The notes beneath the pieces were generated by a model. The model did not search any database. It worked only from the letters and a program-made list of their open reading frames with translations, and had not been told where the DNA came from. Of a DNA stretch of 64,000 nt, positions 26,929 through 36,563 are shown in pieces. Position 1 is the first letter of the stretch; the number at the start of each line of letters is the position of its first letter. The stretch is from CBDCVN01 sp965223045 (GTDB taxonomy: Bacteria; Deinococcota; Deinococci; Deinococcales; Trueperaceae). The translations under genes and the position numbers were made by a program. The stretch lies in contig CBDCVN010000013.1 in assembly GCA_965223045.1 (NCBI GenBank), forward strand, positions 3,968,001 to 4,032,000, read 5' to 3'.

Positions 26929-28503
26929 CTATTTAAGATTGTCAGAAATATTGCGGTAGAGACTAATCCAGAAGGTTTCATTTGGTCCCAAACGCCTTGC
27001 TGCATTTACACCATTTCGAACAGGACCGTGGAGAGCTGTGACTACAGGGACATATTTACCCTTATTATTCTTGGTATAAAAGTACAGAGCACTGCCACTA
27101 TGGCCTTTACTAGTATCACAGTTATGAGTAATAAGATCTCTCCAGCCATCAAGACCTATATAGTAGAATTTAAGTATCCCACAGGGATTTTGGTCACCAT
27201 ATAAACTAGAAGGATCACAATTTGCAGGAGTACTGGGATTACCATCAAGACAACGGGGATAACCACGATTATAAATGTTTTGCTTTTTGAGGGAGTTAGC
27301 TTTTATATAGGCATAGCCCATCCAATCAGTTTGATCGCCAAGTCTATCAGGAATGACTATTAATCCCCAGTCCCAGCGCTGGCAAGCCCTACGAGCCTTT
27401 TTACATTCTGTGCTATTACGCCACTCTGCAGGAGTAAAGTACAAAGTTATTTTGTTAGGGGATAGTTGTGGGGAGGTTTGAGTTGAACCATAAGGAGAAA
27501 TGTTTTTTCCATTACGTCCTGGAGTAATTTTAGGGCTATACCAAATATTAGTACCGCGTTTATTGATGCAGTGTGCAGATGTAATTATGAGGCGTGGTCC
27601 TATTAGTGTGCCTGAACAATCAGAATCATCATCACCATTTCCATCAAACTGAGCAATAGTACGATAAGGATATATCGTGGTGTTCTTCTTTCTTACTCTA
27701 GTATCAAAACCACCCATAATAACCTGAGCTTGTAAACTTCCTCTAGCTAGATCACCTTCGATAGTGCTAGGATCATCTATTTCAGCAGAGCCTTCATCAA
27801 GGTTACGCGCTACTTGAAAGTCATGAACAGATTTGAGCAACGAACCTTCAGAAACCACCTCAATCTCGTTTCCTGTTACAGGATTAAAGGCATAAAAGCG
27901 ACCTTGTTCTATCTCTCTAAGTTCCTCTTCATCTGCTTCTTCTACACCCTCTTCACGATCCTCTTCAAAGGAAGGTACTTCTGGATTTTCATCGGTAAGC
28001 TCTCCCTTTCCAACTACTTGAGCACGAAAGCTTCCAGCTACCTCAACACTTTCCTCAGAGGTAGCCCCTATCAAGAGATCTAGTAACATTTCTAATTTAA
28101 ACTCGTTGCCAATGGTGAGGTTAAAGCTAGTCTCAGCAACTTCTCTGCCAAAAGTAGCAATAATTTTGAGATTGCGAGTACCTAGAGCGGCATCTGCAGC
28201 AACTTGTAATGACATTTGTTTTAAATTGTTAGAAGGTTTATGAGCAGCAGCGGCTCTTACTACAATGCCTTCAGTATTGCCTTTTAGGCTTAACTCTACA
28301 TCATCCAAATTAACATCAGGACGTACTTCTAAAAACTTTATCTCAACCTCACCAGTTTCGCCTTGCATAATTATTTCTCCATCAACACCATCAAATTTTA
28401 TGTATGCTTCGCGAGTATTAACAGGATCAGAATTGCCACCACAACCTACCAATAAAAGACTTGTCAAAATGCCAAATAATAAAAATATATGTACCTTTTT
28501 CAT
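26929..28503 (-). CDS. Lipoprotein trypsin/V8-like serine protease
   Basis: Start set at ATG 28503, which has AAAGGAG 8 bases upstream and begins a lipoprotein signal (MKKVHIFLLFGILTSLLLVG then Cys21); the upstream part of the long frame is IS sequence. The 524-residue product has an acidic linker (EEDREEGVEEADEEELRE, about 180-197) then a protease domain: His311 in CSGTLIGPRLIITSAHC, Asp378 in RWDWGLIVI, Ser469 in KGHSGSALY. The GHSGS form is that of V8-type glutamyl endopeptidases and related S1B/S1 enzymes. It would be anchored to a membrane with the catalytic domain outside. The natural substrate is unknown. A hairpin terminator follows. Confidence 0.88.
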   Translation of the reverse strand: MKKVHIFLLFGILTSLLLVGCGGNSDPVNTREAYIKFDGVDGEIIMQGETGEVEIKFLEVRPDVNLDDVELSLKGNTEGIVVRAAAAHKPSNNLKQMSLQVAADAALGTRNLKIIATFGREVAETSFNLTIGNEFKLEMLLDLLIGATSEESVEVAGSFRAQVVGKGELTDENPEVPSFEEDREEGVEEADEEELREIEQGRFYAFNPVTGNEIEVVSEGSLLKSVHDFQVARNLDEGSAEIDDPSTIEGDLARGSLQAQVIMGGFDTRVRKKNTTIYPYRTIAQFDGNGDDDSDCSGTLIGPRLIITSAHCINKRGTNIWYSPKITPGRNGKNISPYGSTQTSPQLSPNKITLYFTPAEWRNSTECKKARRACQRWDWGLIVIPDRLGDQTDWMGYAYIKANSLKKQNIYNRGYPRCLDGNPSTPANCDPSSLYGDQNPCGILKFYYIGLDGWRDLITHNCDTSKGHSGSALYFYTKNNKGKYVPVVTALHGPVRNGVNAARRLGPNETFWISLYRNISDNLK

Positions 28504-28556
28504 TTCAAGCTCCTTTCTAAGCTTTAATTTTGTAGAATCTAAAGGTAAAACCGACT

Positions 28557-30258
28557 TTCCGACCCCCCTTTTAAGAATTTTTGAAATAAATCCGAGGATA
28601 ATTAGGACCAAGCAAAGCCAGTAGGGATTTTAGTTCACTTTTAAGATTCATGGTTAATACCTCTACATCATTGTCAGTGGTGATAAACAAAAGATGTACA
28701 TCTACAAAAAGCTCAAATACCCATTTGGCAGTAGGTTTATAAGTAGGCTTGCCTTTCTGGTTGGGCACACTTTGATCATGTGTAGAAAGAACTAATCTAA
28801 TTCGGTGTTCCAAAGCTGAGTAAACCAATAAGCAGCAAGTCATCACCATCAGCAGAGCCATTATCCTTTCTTCTTTCTTCAGATACAACGTTGATGCTAA
28901 AAACATGGGATCCTTGAGAAATCTGAAACCTCTTTCAACCTTTACCTGTCCTTTATAGGTGCTCAAAATTTCCGCATCTCTCAAAGTATCATGGTCCAGC
29001 TCATTCGTGGCTAAAATAAATACTGCCCTTTCCTTCTTAACTTTGTTCCCTGCACTTACATCAGCAACTACTTCTCCACTTATGTGATATGTGTATCCTG
29101 TTGGTTGAGCGTCTTTAGCAGGACGTCCTGCTTTTTCATAGTGTTCTTTCTCTATGATCTTACTATTGTAAATGTTCAGTACCTTCAGGCTATTTTCAAA
29201 ATCATCCATTGCTACTTTTGCATCTGCCTCACAATGAAAACTTTGTTTACTTAACTTCTTGAATGCTTTTTCTTCCCCTTGACTAGTCTTTAGCAACTCC
29301 CTCTCTGCTCTCTTGTCTCTACTTTTCTTTGACACTTCTGAGTATATTATCAACCATCTTTGTTCTACACCCCCATACTCACTAAGTACACTGCTGTACT
29401 TGTATCCCTTAACCAATGATTTCATCTTGCTTATATTTACTTGCGCTACTTGTTCTTTTACCTCCTTCAATATTGCTGGTACTCGCATTATCCATTTTAA
29501 ACCTACTTCTTGGTGTGCCTCTAAACTGTCTTTAGTGTATCCTGCACTGTCTTTTACCAATATACTTATACCAACAGTCTCTAATTGCTTTATGTGCCTG
29601 TCGATAGTTTCCTTTAACACTATCTTATCATTGGCATTTCCACTTAGGGGCAGCATTGCTAGTGGTAAACTCGCTTCATTCTCAATTATCAACTCTAGAC
29701 CTATTTGATTTAGTTCTGGTCTGTTATCTCGGCTGTATCCTTTGGTTATCTTCACTACTTTTGTGTCTGTACCTATTTCACTCTTACTATTGTAATTCCC
29801 ATCTGTGTGGAAACTAGTTGTATCCTCGTGTCCTACCTTTGGTTTAAGCTCTAGGTGTTTGACTGCTTGACCTGATATCAAACTATACAGCTCTGTCACT
29901 CCATACTTGTATAGTTTCTCTAAAGCCTTGCCTAAAGTGTCTTCGTTGAGTTTGCTTGCTGTTACCCCTTTTCCTATTAGTTGTTCCGTGGGCTTGTTTT
30001 CAAAGAAGTGTGTTGCTAGGTACAACCTTCTATTTGCAAAACCTAATCCATTCAATATCATTGCCTTCACTGCTTGACCTACTGTTACCTGACGTTGGTC
30101 AAAGTCTTGTTTGATCTCTTGATCTATTATCTCAACTATTCTTAATTCATCTATCATTCCTGCTACTAAACCCAAGTGTTCTATTGTTTTTGTTTTGTAC
30201 TTTTTCTCCATTCCACAATGATAATTTAATTGTTAATTTTTGAAGGGGGGGGTCGGAA
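28557..30258 (-). mobile_element. IS1634-family insertion sequence (DUF4277 type)
   Basis: Terminal repeats TTCCGACCCCCC at the left and the complement of GGGGGGTCGGAA at the right. The sequences immediately outside do not match: the left flank leads into the protease promoter, the right flank into a truncated small secreted gene. This absence of a target duplication suggests a deletion or recombination next to the element. Confidence 0.75.
28571..30211 (-). CDS. IS1634-family transposase with DUF4277
   Basis: 546 residues. N-terminal DUF4277-like region (EHLGLVAGMIDELRIVEIID; GQAVKAMILNGLGFANRRLY), then the DDE core: FHTDGNYN (first Asp region), VKDSAGYTKDSLE (second) and STYKGQVKVERGFRFLKDPM (Glu, with the Y-x-R-x-E style spacing). 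This is the layout of IS1634-type enzymes often called IS1634 family, DUF4277 subgroup. It is intact, so the element could still be active. Confidence 0.88.
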   Translation of the reverse strand: MEKKYKTKTIEHLGLVAGMIDELRIVEIIDQEIKQDFDQRQVTVGQAVKAMILNGLGFANRRLYLATHFFENKPTEQLIGKGVTASKLNEDTLGKALEKLYKYGVTELYSLISGQAVKHLELKPKVGHEDTTSFHTDGNYNSKSEIGTDTKVVKITKGYSRDNRPELNQIGLELIIENEASLPLAMLPLSGNANDKIVLKETIDRHIKQLETVGISILVKDSAGYTKDSLEAHQEVGLKWIMRVPAILKEVKEQVAQVNISKMKSLVKGYKYSSVLSEYGGVEQRWLIIYSEVSKKSRDKRAERELLKTSQGEEKAFKKLSKQSFHCEADAKVAMDDFENSLKVLNIYNSKIIEKEHYEKAGRPAKDAQPTGYTYHISGEVVADVSAGNKVKKERAVFILATNELDHDTLRDAEILSTYKGQVKVERGFRFLKDPMFLASTLYLKKEERIMALLMVMTCCLLVYSALEHRIRLVLSTHDQSVPNQKGKPTYKPTAKWVFELFVDVHLLFITTDNDVEVLTMNLKSELKSLLALLGPNYPRIYFKNS

Positions 30259-30335
30259 TATAGGGTAAAAGAACTAAAGATCTGCTGAAAAACCAAAAAC
30301 GATAGATAAACTAGAAAACTAATTTTGTTTTGCAT
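30259..30335 (-). pseudogene. Truncated small secreted protein, paralogue of 16397
   Basis: From ATG 30335 the frame reads MQNKISFLVYLSFLVFQQIF then SSFTLYS and enters the IS at 30258. The start and leader match those of the gene at 16612 (MQNNINF, signal peptide). Everything beyond the signal peptide has been lost. Confidence 0.6.
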
Positions 30336-30344
30336 AGTAATTTC

Positions 30345-30475
30345 CTGTTCTTTAAAAGTGTTTAGCGGGCGGGGTTTTCCCTCGCTTGCTATTAAAAGTT
30401 TAAAAAAAGTGCTGTGACACAAGCGTTCCATGAACGCTCCACTATCGTTCCCTACTATGGAGCGATTATAGTAAC
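30345..30475 (-). ncRNA. Candidate structured 5' leader (copy 2)
   Basis: Same block order as 16628-16735: CCATAGTA, TGGAACGCT, TGTCACAG, CTTTTAATA and GCGAGGGAAAACCCCGC, the last a hairpin whose loop and stem differ from copy 1 in ways that keep the pairing. The leader remains although the downstream gene is now destroyed. Confidence 0.48.
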
Positions 30476-30614
30476 TGCCTTCTGGAACAAGGTGTAGTGA
30501 TTTTTTGTAAGCGCTTCTGAAACTCGAGCAATCCAAATAGCAAAAAGTGCTAGCTCAACCTTTTTAGAGAAGCTTAAATTATTAAAGGTCTTTAGGCAAC
30601 CTAGATCAAAGAAA

Positions 30615-33134
30615 TTAAGAGGGGTTCCATCCTTTAACTTTTTCTTGCAACTTGTGAAGTAATTCCAAGGCCCCTAAAGGAGAAATTTGGTTTAAATCTT
30701 GCCCCAAGATAGTTTCTATTATGTCTTTGTCAGTGCTATTTTGTGATGACTCGAGCCCAGCCATAACCTGAGAAGCTCTCTCCAAAACCTCATTAGGCAA
30801 TCCTGCCAACTTAGCTACTTGCAAGCCATATGATTTACTAGCAGGTCCTTCTAAAACTTGGTGATAAAAAATAAGCCCTCCTGCCTCTTCTTTGGCTGCC
30901 ACATGGTAATTGCGGGCTGCAGGTAACTTATTGGCTAAGCTAGTAAGCTCAAAATAATGTGTGGCAAAAAGAGTAAAAGCCTTAACCTGATTGTGCAAGT
31001 ATTCAGAAGCTGCCCAAGCTAAGGACAAGCCATCATAAGTGCTAGTGCCTCTACCAATTTCATCTAGTAGAATTAGACTTTTAGTAGTGGCATGCTGCAA
31101 AATATGTCCTAGCTCATCCATTTCTACCATAAAGGTACTGCGCCCACTGGCAATGTCATCAGCTGCACCAATGCGAGTATAGATACGTTCAAAAATAGGT
31201 AATTTGGCTTCTTCGGCAGGTACGAAGGAGCCAATTTGTGCTAGTAGAACGATAAGAGCTGCCTGTCTTAAGAAAGTACTTTTCCCTGACATGTTTGGGC
31301 CAGTCAGGACAAGTAATCTTTCACGTTCAGACATATGCAAATCATTAGGAATAAATTCATGATATTGCTCTACTACAGGATGACGACCAGCACAAATGTC
31401 TAGATCATTATCATTAGTAAATATAGGTCTACAGTACTGTCTCTTTGCTGCTATGTTTGCTAAGGTAGTGAAGACATCTAGCTCAGCTAATACAGCACCT
31501 ACAGCACGAACTTCTTCAGCATGAGGCTCTAGTTCTTGACGTAAACCATCAAAAACAATGTGCTCACGTTGCTTAGCACTGTCTTCAGCTCGTAGTATTT
31601 CCCGCTCTTTTTCTCTTAAATCATTTCTGGTGTAGCGTTGACGGTCTTTAAGTGTTTGTATAGCACGGTAAGTTTCAGGAACTTGCTCATAATAGGGGCG
31701 GGTTACCTCTAGGTAGTAGCCAAAAACTCCATTAAAGCCTATTTTCAAAGTAGGTATGTTTGTGGTTGCGCGTTCTTTGGACTCGAGTTCAGAAATCCAA
31801 CTGCGACCTGCCTTTGCCTTTTCTCTTAATAGATCCAGTTCTTTGTCAACACCATCTTGAAGTAAACCTCCTTCAGTAATCTTGGTAGGTGGTTCTTCAA
31901 CTAGTGATGTTTCAACCCGCTCACTCACTTGTGTCAAAGGTTTAAGGCGCTCATTCAAACTTTGCAAAGTAGCTTCACTGCGATCAGCTAACGAGGCTTT
32001 AATTTCTGGAATCAAGCTAAGGCTACGTGCCAAAGCAACTAGTTCCCTTGCCCCAGAAGTAGCAGCAGATAAACGAGTTGCTAAACGTTCTAAATCATTC
32101 ATTTTAAAAAGAGCTTTACGAAGGTCTTGCCTTAGCACACTGTCAACCACCAGAGCCTCTACAGCATCAAGACGTTTAGCTATTAAGTCCTTATCTAAAA
32201 GAGGGTGCCTAATCCATGCCTGTAAAAGCCGCCTACCAGGGGCAGTGCGTGTATCGTCAAGGATAGCGAAAAGTGTGCGGCATTCCTCACCCAAGCGTGT
32301 GTCAAAGACTTCCAAGGTAGCCAAGGCCACCTCACCTATATTCATATAAGCACCGGGATCATATAGAATGAATCCTGTAACTTGGGGTAACTTACCTCTT
32401 TGAGTTTCTAATGCATAGGAAAGTATTGCTCCTGCTGCTCTAAGTAAAGCCCCACTACGCAAACCACTAGGTAGCTTGGTAAAATGCTCCATGAGTGCTT
32501 GCTCAGCGTTTTCAAAGCGCCCTTGAGTGAGCATTACTGAAAAACGCTGGCTAAAGTTTTCTCTAAAACTTTCTTGTTCATACAGCTCAGGTGCTAAGAG
32601 AACCTCAGCAGGATTGTAACGCTGCAGCTCGTCATATAAACTAGCTTTGCTATAAAGGTGAGTACCACGAAATTCTCCTGTGCTTACATCTAGTAAAGCA
32701 AGCCCATAACCATCACCTGTTGCTACGCCTGCAACATAGTTGGCATCAGGCTTTAACAGTTTCTCATCGGTAACAGTGCCAGGAGTCATCAATTGAGTTA
32801 CTTCACGTTTAACTAAACCTTCGGCGTCAGCAGCACTTTGTACTTGATCTGCTATAGCCACACGGATACCCTGTTTTAAGAGTTTTTCCACATTGGTATC
32901 AACACTGCGTAAGGGGAGGCCTGCCATAGGTGTAGTAAAATCCTTGGCTGACTTGTGAGTTAATATTAGATTTAAAGCCCTTGCTAATCGCTCAGCATCT
33001 TCGCCAAAACACTCATAAAAATCCCCAACCTGAAAGAGAACTAAATAATCTGGGTGCTGGTCCCTAAGCTCAACATACTGTTTTAAAAGAGGAGGAATAG
33101 GTCCCTTGCCTTCACTTTTTAAAGGCATTGACAA
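30615..33134 (-). CDS. mutS: DNA mismatch repair protein MutS
   Basis: 839 residues, a full-length MutS. The mismatch-recognition motif is present as GDFYECFGEDA (Phe39-Tyr40-Glu41, the F-x-E element). The C-terminal ATPase has Walker A GPNMSGKSTFLRQA, an ILLDEIGRGTSTYDGLSLAW Walker B/signature region and FATHYFEL. MutS binds base mismatches and small loops and recruits MutL; no mutL is nearby in the window. A weak ATG alternative exists two codons downstream. The downstream side is marked by IS debris, the upstream by a 440-base gap. Confidence 0.97.
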   Translation of the reverse strand: MSMPLKSEGKGPIPPLLKQYVELRDQHPDYLVLFQVGDFYECFGEDAERLARALNLILTHKSAKDFTTPMAGLPLRSVDTNVEKLLKQGIRVAIADQVQSAADAEGLVKREVTQLMTPGTVTDEKLLKPDANYVAGVATGDGYGLALLDVSTGEFRGTHLYSKASLYDELQRYNPAEVLLAPELYEQESFRENFSQRFSVMLTQGRFENAEQALMEHFTKLPSGLRSGALLRAAGAILSYALETQRGKLPQVTGFILYDPGAYMNIGEVALATLEVFDTRLGEECRTLFAILDDTRTAPGRRLLQAWIRHPLLDKDLIAKRLDAVEALVVDSVLRQDLRKALFKMNDLERLATRLSAATSGARELVALARSLSLIPEIKASLADRSEATLQSLNERLKPLTQVSERVETSLVEEPPTKITEGGLLQDGVDKELDLLREKAKAGRSWISELESKERATTNIPTLKIGFNGVFGYYLEVTRPYYEQVPETYRAIQTLKDRQRYTRNDLREKEREILRAEDSAKQREHIVFDGLRQELEPHAEEVRAVGAVLAELDVFTTLANIAAKRQYCRPIFTNDNDLDICAGRHPVVEQYHEFIPNDLHMSERERLLVLTGPNMSGKSTFLRQAALIVLLAQIGSFVPAEEAKLPIFERIYTRIGAADDIASGRSTFMVEMDELGHILQHATTKSLILLDEIGRGTSTYDGLSLAWAASEYLHNQVKAFTLFATHYFELTSLANKLPAARNYHVAAKEEAGGLIFYHQVLEGPASKSYGLQVAKLAGLPNEVLERASQVMAGLESSQNSTDKDIIETILGQDLNQISPLGALELLHKLQEKVKGWNPS

Positions 33135-33573
33135 AGGTTTCCTTTGATTTTTCTAGGACGTGTCAGCATTTATAGGACTTAGCCATTTTAAAGTCATATT
33201 TTACATATATTTTGTGAACTTTACTCTTTTAAAACAGCACTCTCAGTATTTTAAAATGACATATCAGCAGAACCTAGGCATGTGGATATGACAAATCAGA
33301 AATTGCACGCATTGGATATCAAAACCAAACTAGCCAGTCTCAGGACAGCTATTTGTTAGAAAATGTGAATTCCAAAAAAAATTGCAGGATAGCCTATATT
33401 TGCGAGAAGCTTTAGTTGTTAACCACATAATCTTTACCAGATTGCAGAGGAGCTTATGCGTCAGCATCAGGATTATCCAAGGTATTTAAGAGTAGCGTTT
33501 TCGATTTCACACTCTAGGTGTCCACACGCCCTAGTAATTTGACATAATCAATCCAGTGTGAAAATACAAAACT
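33135..33573. other. Gap without a recognised gene
   Basis: About 440 bases between mutS and the lipoprotein gene. I saw short open stretches on the plus strand (for example QRSLCVSIRIIQGI near 33450) but no ribosome site, no family motif and no RNA gene. It is probably decayed DNA plus the mutS promoter on its left side. Confidence 0.4.
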
Positions 33574-34083
33574 TCAGTTGTTAGGCAAAAAGCTTGTAAT
33601 GGTAAAATAAACTTCCTCATCTACTATTAGCTCACTTTCATCTATGTAAGCTTCAACAGGAAAACCATACTCTTTATCATAAATAACTTCTAAAACTGCT
33701 GGTTTTCTCTTAATGGCTCCTGCTATAAGTCCAAAGGCCTCCTCAATATCTAAATAGTTTGCAGGATCAGGCTCTTCTGGCACATCAGGATACTGACTAA
33801 GGTCAACAACCTCATTATAAACTACCTTCACCTTTTCACCATTTTCAACAGTTATATCAACAGGTAAAATATATTCATCTAAACAAAAGCAAATGCGCCT
33901 AAAAGTGATTTGGTAACTATCAATATTTTGTCTCTCCCATAGTAAATAATTACGCTTAAATTCACCATTATTGCCCTGAATAGTTAATAGCTCATTAGGT
34001 GTAGATCCATAACTATTTTTATTTGTGTTACAGGCAACTAAGAGTAATACTAATCCAAAGCTTAATGAAGCAACTTTCAACAT
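33574..34083 (-). CDS. Lipoprotein with a DUF6174-like domain
   Basis: 169 residues. The N-terminus (VASLSFGLVLLLVAC) is a lipoprotein signal with Cys at the lipobox. The mature part shows LLWERQNIDSYQITFRRICF, a CFC-containing strand, DITVENGEKVKVVY, VIYDKEYGFPVEAYIDES and a DEEVYFTITSF end, the order of features of DUF6174. It should be anchored to a membrane. The function of the family is unknown. It has no operon partner here. Confidence 0.72.
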   Translation of the reverse strand: MLKVASLSFGLVLLLVACNTNKNSYGSTPNELLTIQGNNGEFKRNYLLWERQNIDSYQITFRRICFCLDEYILPVDITVENGEKVKVVYNEVVDLSQYPDVPEEPDPANYLDIEEAFGLIAGAIKRKPAVLEVIYDKEYGFPVEAYIDESELIVDEEVYFTITSFLPNN

Positions 34084-34357
34084 AAATAACCTTTCAGTAA
34101 GGGTAAGAATTTGGGGTGATTTTAAAACACTAAGCTTTCTAGCTATACTTAATATTTAAACCCTTCCCACAGAACTTACCATAAAAATTTGATTTGTGCA
34201 ACAAGGCTAAGCACCTCAAACGCCTTCTAAGTACTTCCTAATATAATCCTACGTAACCCTACGTTCATTGCCCATTTAATTTACTTAGGCTTCAGTCGAC
34301 CCTGAAACAAGGCTTAACAATTACTTTATATACACAATGAGCCTATAATAATAGTAG

Positions 34358-35343
34358 AGTTGTTCTGAAATAAATAAATCGGTCAAAATAAAGGAATGTT
34401 ACTACCAAGAGATGACCGACAAGTAAGAAGTATAACAGGATTGAGCGAAAAGAAAGTAGAGGAACTAGAACCTGCATTTGCTAAAGCTTTAGAAGACCAT
34501 GAAAAGCAACGTTATGAAAAGGCTCTAGAAGCAGGGAAAGTACATCGTAAGCCAGGAGGAGGAAGAAACAGTAAACTAAGTACAGTCAATATAAAACTGT
34601 GCTTTATTCTTTACTACCTTAGACTTTACCCAACGTTTGATGTTCTAGCGGAGAAATTTGATTTATCACGATCTAATGCCCATGCTTGGGTACAACGTCT
34701 TACACCAATAATGGCGAAAACTCTAAGTGGTTTGGGATATATGCCAGCTAGAGAGTTTGAAAACATAGAGGATTTCAAAGCAGCTTTTGAGGGACTTGAC
34801 GAAATACTGATTGATGTTACAGAGCGAGAACATCAACGCCCAAAGGATGATGAAATGCAACAGGAGTTATACAGTGGCAAACAGGGTAACCACACGCAGA
34901 AAAACACAGTGATAAGCAGCAAGGAGAAGGTAATTTTGTTTGTGGGACAAACCTTTGGAGGACGGAACCATGACTATGCAATGCTAAAGGAAGAATTTCC
35001 ACCTGAGGAGGAGTGGTTTGAGGATATTAAAGTGGCAGTAGATTTAGGATATCAAGGAATCGAGAAAGATTATGAAGGAGCAGATGTTGCAATACCTCAT
35101 AAGAGACCTAGGAAGAGCAAAGCCAACCCTAATCCCAAGCTTAGTAAAGAGCAGAAGGCTCACAACCAAGCAGTGAGCAAGATACGTGTATATGTTGAGA
35201 ATGCCATTGGAGGAATGAAGCGTTTCAAGATTCTTGTGTATGCTTTTAGGAATCGTATTAAGGGATTTGTTGACGATGTAGTAGGAGTTTGTGCTGGTTT
35301 ATGGAACTGCCTTATTGCCTAATTCCTTATTTCAGAACAAGTC
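34358..35343 (+). mobile_element. IS5-family (DDE_Tnp_4 type) insertion sequence, about 986 bp
   Basis: Inverted ends GAGTTGTTCTGAAATAA and (complement) GACTTGTTCTGAAATAA, flanked by TA on both sides. A 159-base non-coding derivative with the same ends lies at 44123-44281. Located between the lipoprotein gene and the glycosyltransferases. Confidence 0.82.
34396..35322 (+). CDS. IS5-family transposase, DDE_Tnp_4 type
   Basis: 308 residues. An N-terminal HTH (LRLYPTFDVLAEKFDLSRSN) precedes the catalytic core: ILIDVTEREHQRP (Asp), VDLGYQGIEKDY (Asp) and RVYVENAIGGMKRFKI (Glu). These are the HARBI1-like signatures of the IS5 ISL2/IS1031 groups. Its length is typical. It would mobilise its own element and perhaps the 159-base MITE that shares its ends. 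Confidence 0.88.
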   Translation: MLLPRDDRQVRSITGLSEKKVEELEPAFAKALEDHEKQRYEKALEAGKVHRKPGGGRNSKLSTVNIKLCFILYYLRLYPTFDVLAEKFDLSRSNAHAWVQRLTPIMAKTLSGLGYMPAREFENIEDFKAAFEGLDEILIDVTEREHQRPKDDEMQQELYSGKQGNHTQKNTVISSKEKVILFVGQTFGGRNHDYAMLKEEFPPEEEWFEDIKVAVDLGYQGIEKDYEGADVAIPHKRPRKSKANPNPKLSKEQKAHNQAVSKIRVYVENAIGGMKRFKILVYAFRNRIKGFVDDVVGVCAGLWNCLIA

Positions 35344-35429
35344 TAGTAATTAGTGGTTCTTCGCCAAGCTCCAAAAGACGCATTTAATAGCTAATTCTGA
35401 GTAGATTCTTTTCTACAAGGAGATCATAG

Positions 35430-36560
35430 TTAATCATAGTACCTATGTACAACAAGGGCTTTTTTATAGTATTCAATTAATTTTTCGGTACTAGTTTGCC
35501 ATCCCCATATCTCCATATCTTTTCTAGCTTGATTACCTAATTGTTGACGAAGTTCCTCGTTAAGGAGTAGCCTTTTCAGGTATTCGCTAAGCTCCCCTAA
35601 ATTTCCCGGTGTAAACATATAACCATTGCTACCATGACAAATTATGTCAGGTACACCTCCTGCCCTTGCACCTACTACAGGTACACCTGACGACATTGCT
35701 TCCATAGCTACAAAACCTAATGTTTCAGTATCTGAAGGAAAAGCAAAAACATCAGTGCTAGCATAAGCCTTAGCAAGTTCTTCTCCAATCATATACCCCA
35801 TAAAAGTAGTATTGGTGCCATTAAGACGCTCTTTTAAGTAGTCTTCAGCTGGTCCAGAACCAATAATGGCTAAATGTGCTCCCTCAATTTGTGAAATAGG
35901 TGCATATAGCCAATCAATACGCTTTTCAAAAGATATTCGTCCTACATAAAGCATTAGTAAGCGATCAGGATTACCATTAGTTAATTTGCAGCGCATATCT
36001 TGAGAGCGTTTTTCAGGACTAAAAAGCTTAGTATCTACAGCTTTAGGCCAAAGCCTTACACGCTTTATGCCCAACCCTTCGGCAGAACGCACCATAGGTA
36101 CACTAGTACAAAGGTTTACATGAGCTTGATTGTGAACATCTCGTAAAAATGTTTTGGATAAAGAGCTTAGAAAAGCTAATTTAAGGTGCTTTACATATTC
36201 AGGTACATCTGTATGGTAACTAGCTAGAAGTGGTAAGTTACGCTGTTTGGCAATAGCAGTTCCCCATAAACCTAGCACTACTGGATTTACTGTATGCACA
36301 ATGTCAGGGTTAAACTTCTTAAGTTCTCTAACTAGGCGTGCCCTTGGCATCCCCAAAAAAAGCTCGGGATACCATGGTTTAAAAGGTATCCCGGGTACAC
36401 GTACTACTTTATAGCCTTGATAGCTTTCTGGTGGGCGATGTGGTGCGAAAACAAGAGCCTCGTGGCCTAAGTTGTTTAGTTGCTCGAGCGTTCGAGTAAG
36501 CCGAGTAACAACACCATCTATCTTTGGCAAAAAGACTTCAGTAAAGTAAGCAATGCGCAA
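35430..36560 (-). CDS. Glycosyltransferase family 4
   Basis: 376 residues. N-terminal IAYFTEVFLPKIDGVVTRLT is the GT4 donor/acceptor domain start; the C-terminal GT-B domain carries LYVGRISFEKRIDWL, and the EX7E motif lies in ETLGFVAMEAMSSGVPVVG. It looks like the SQD2/MgtA-type alpha-glycosyltransferases, which transfer a sugar from a nucleotide donor to a lipid or oligosaccharide. It directly follows the GT2 gene on the same strand with a 3-base gap, so both probably act on the same glycolipid or glycan. Confidence 0.9.
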   Translation of the reverse strand: MRIAYFTEVFLPKIDGVVTRLTRTLEQLNNLGHEALVFAPHRPPESYQGYKVVRVPGIPFKPWYPELFLGMPRARLVRELKKFNPDIVHTVNPVVLGLWGTAIAKQRNLPLLASYHTDVPEYVKHLKLAFLSSLSKTFLRDVHNQAHVNLCTSVPMVRSAEGLGIKRVRLWPKAVDTKLFSPEKRSQDMRCKLTNGNPDRLLMLYVGRISFEKRIDWLYAPISQIEGAHLAIIGSGPAEDYLKERLNGTNTTFMGYMIGEELAKAYASTDVFAFPSDTETLGFVAMEAMSSGVPVVGARAGGVPDIICHGSNGYMFTPGNLGELSEYLKRLLLNEELRQQLGNQARKDMEIWGWQTSTEKLIEYYKKALVVHRYYD

Positions 36561-36563
36561 GAA

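Noticed and set aside
30147..30536. A 129-codon minus-strand frame starting upstream of the small secreted gene
   Set aside because: It runs through the leader and across the IS junction; only the part from ATG 30335 resembles a real gene start.
31882..32349. A 155-codon plus-strand frame inside mutS
   Set aside because: Shadow frame on the opposite strand of a clearly real mutS gene.
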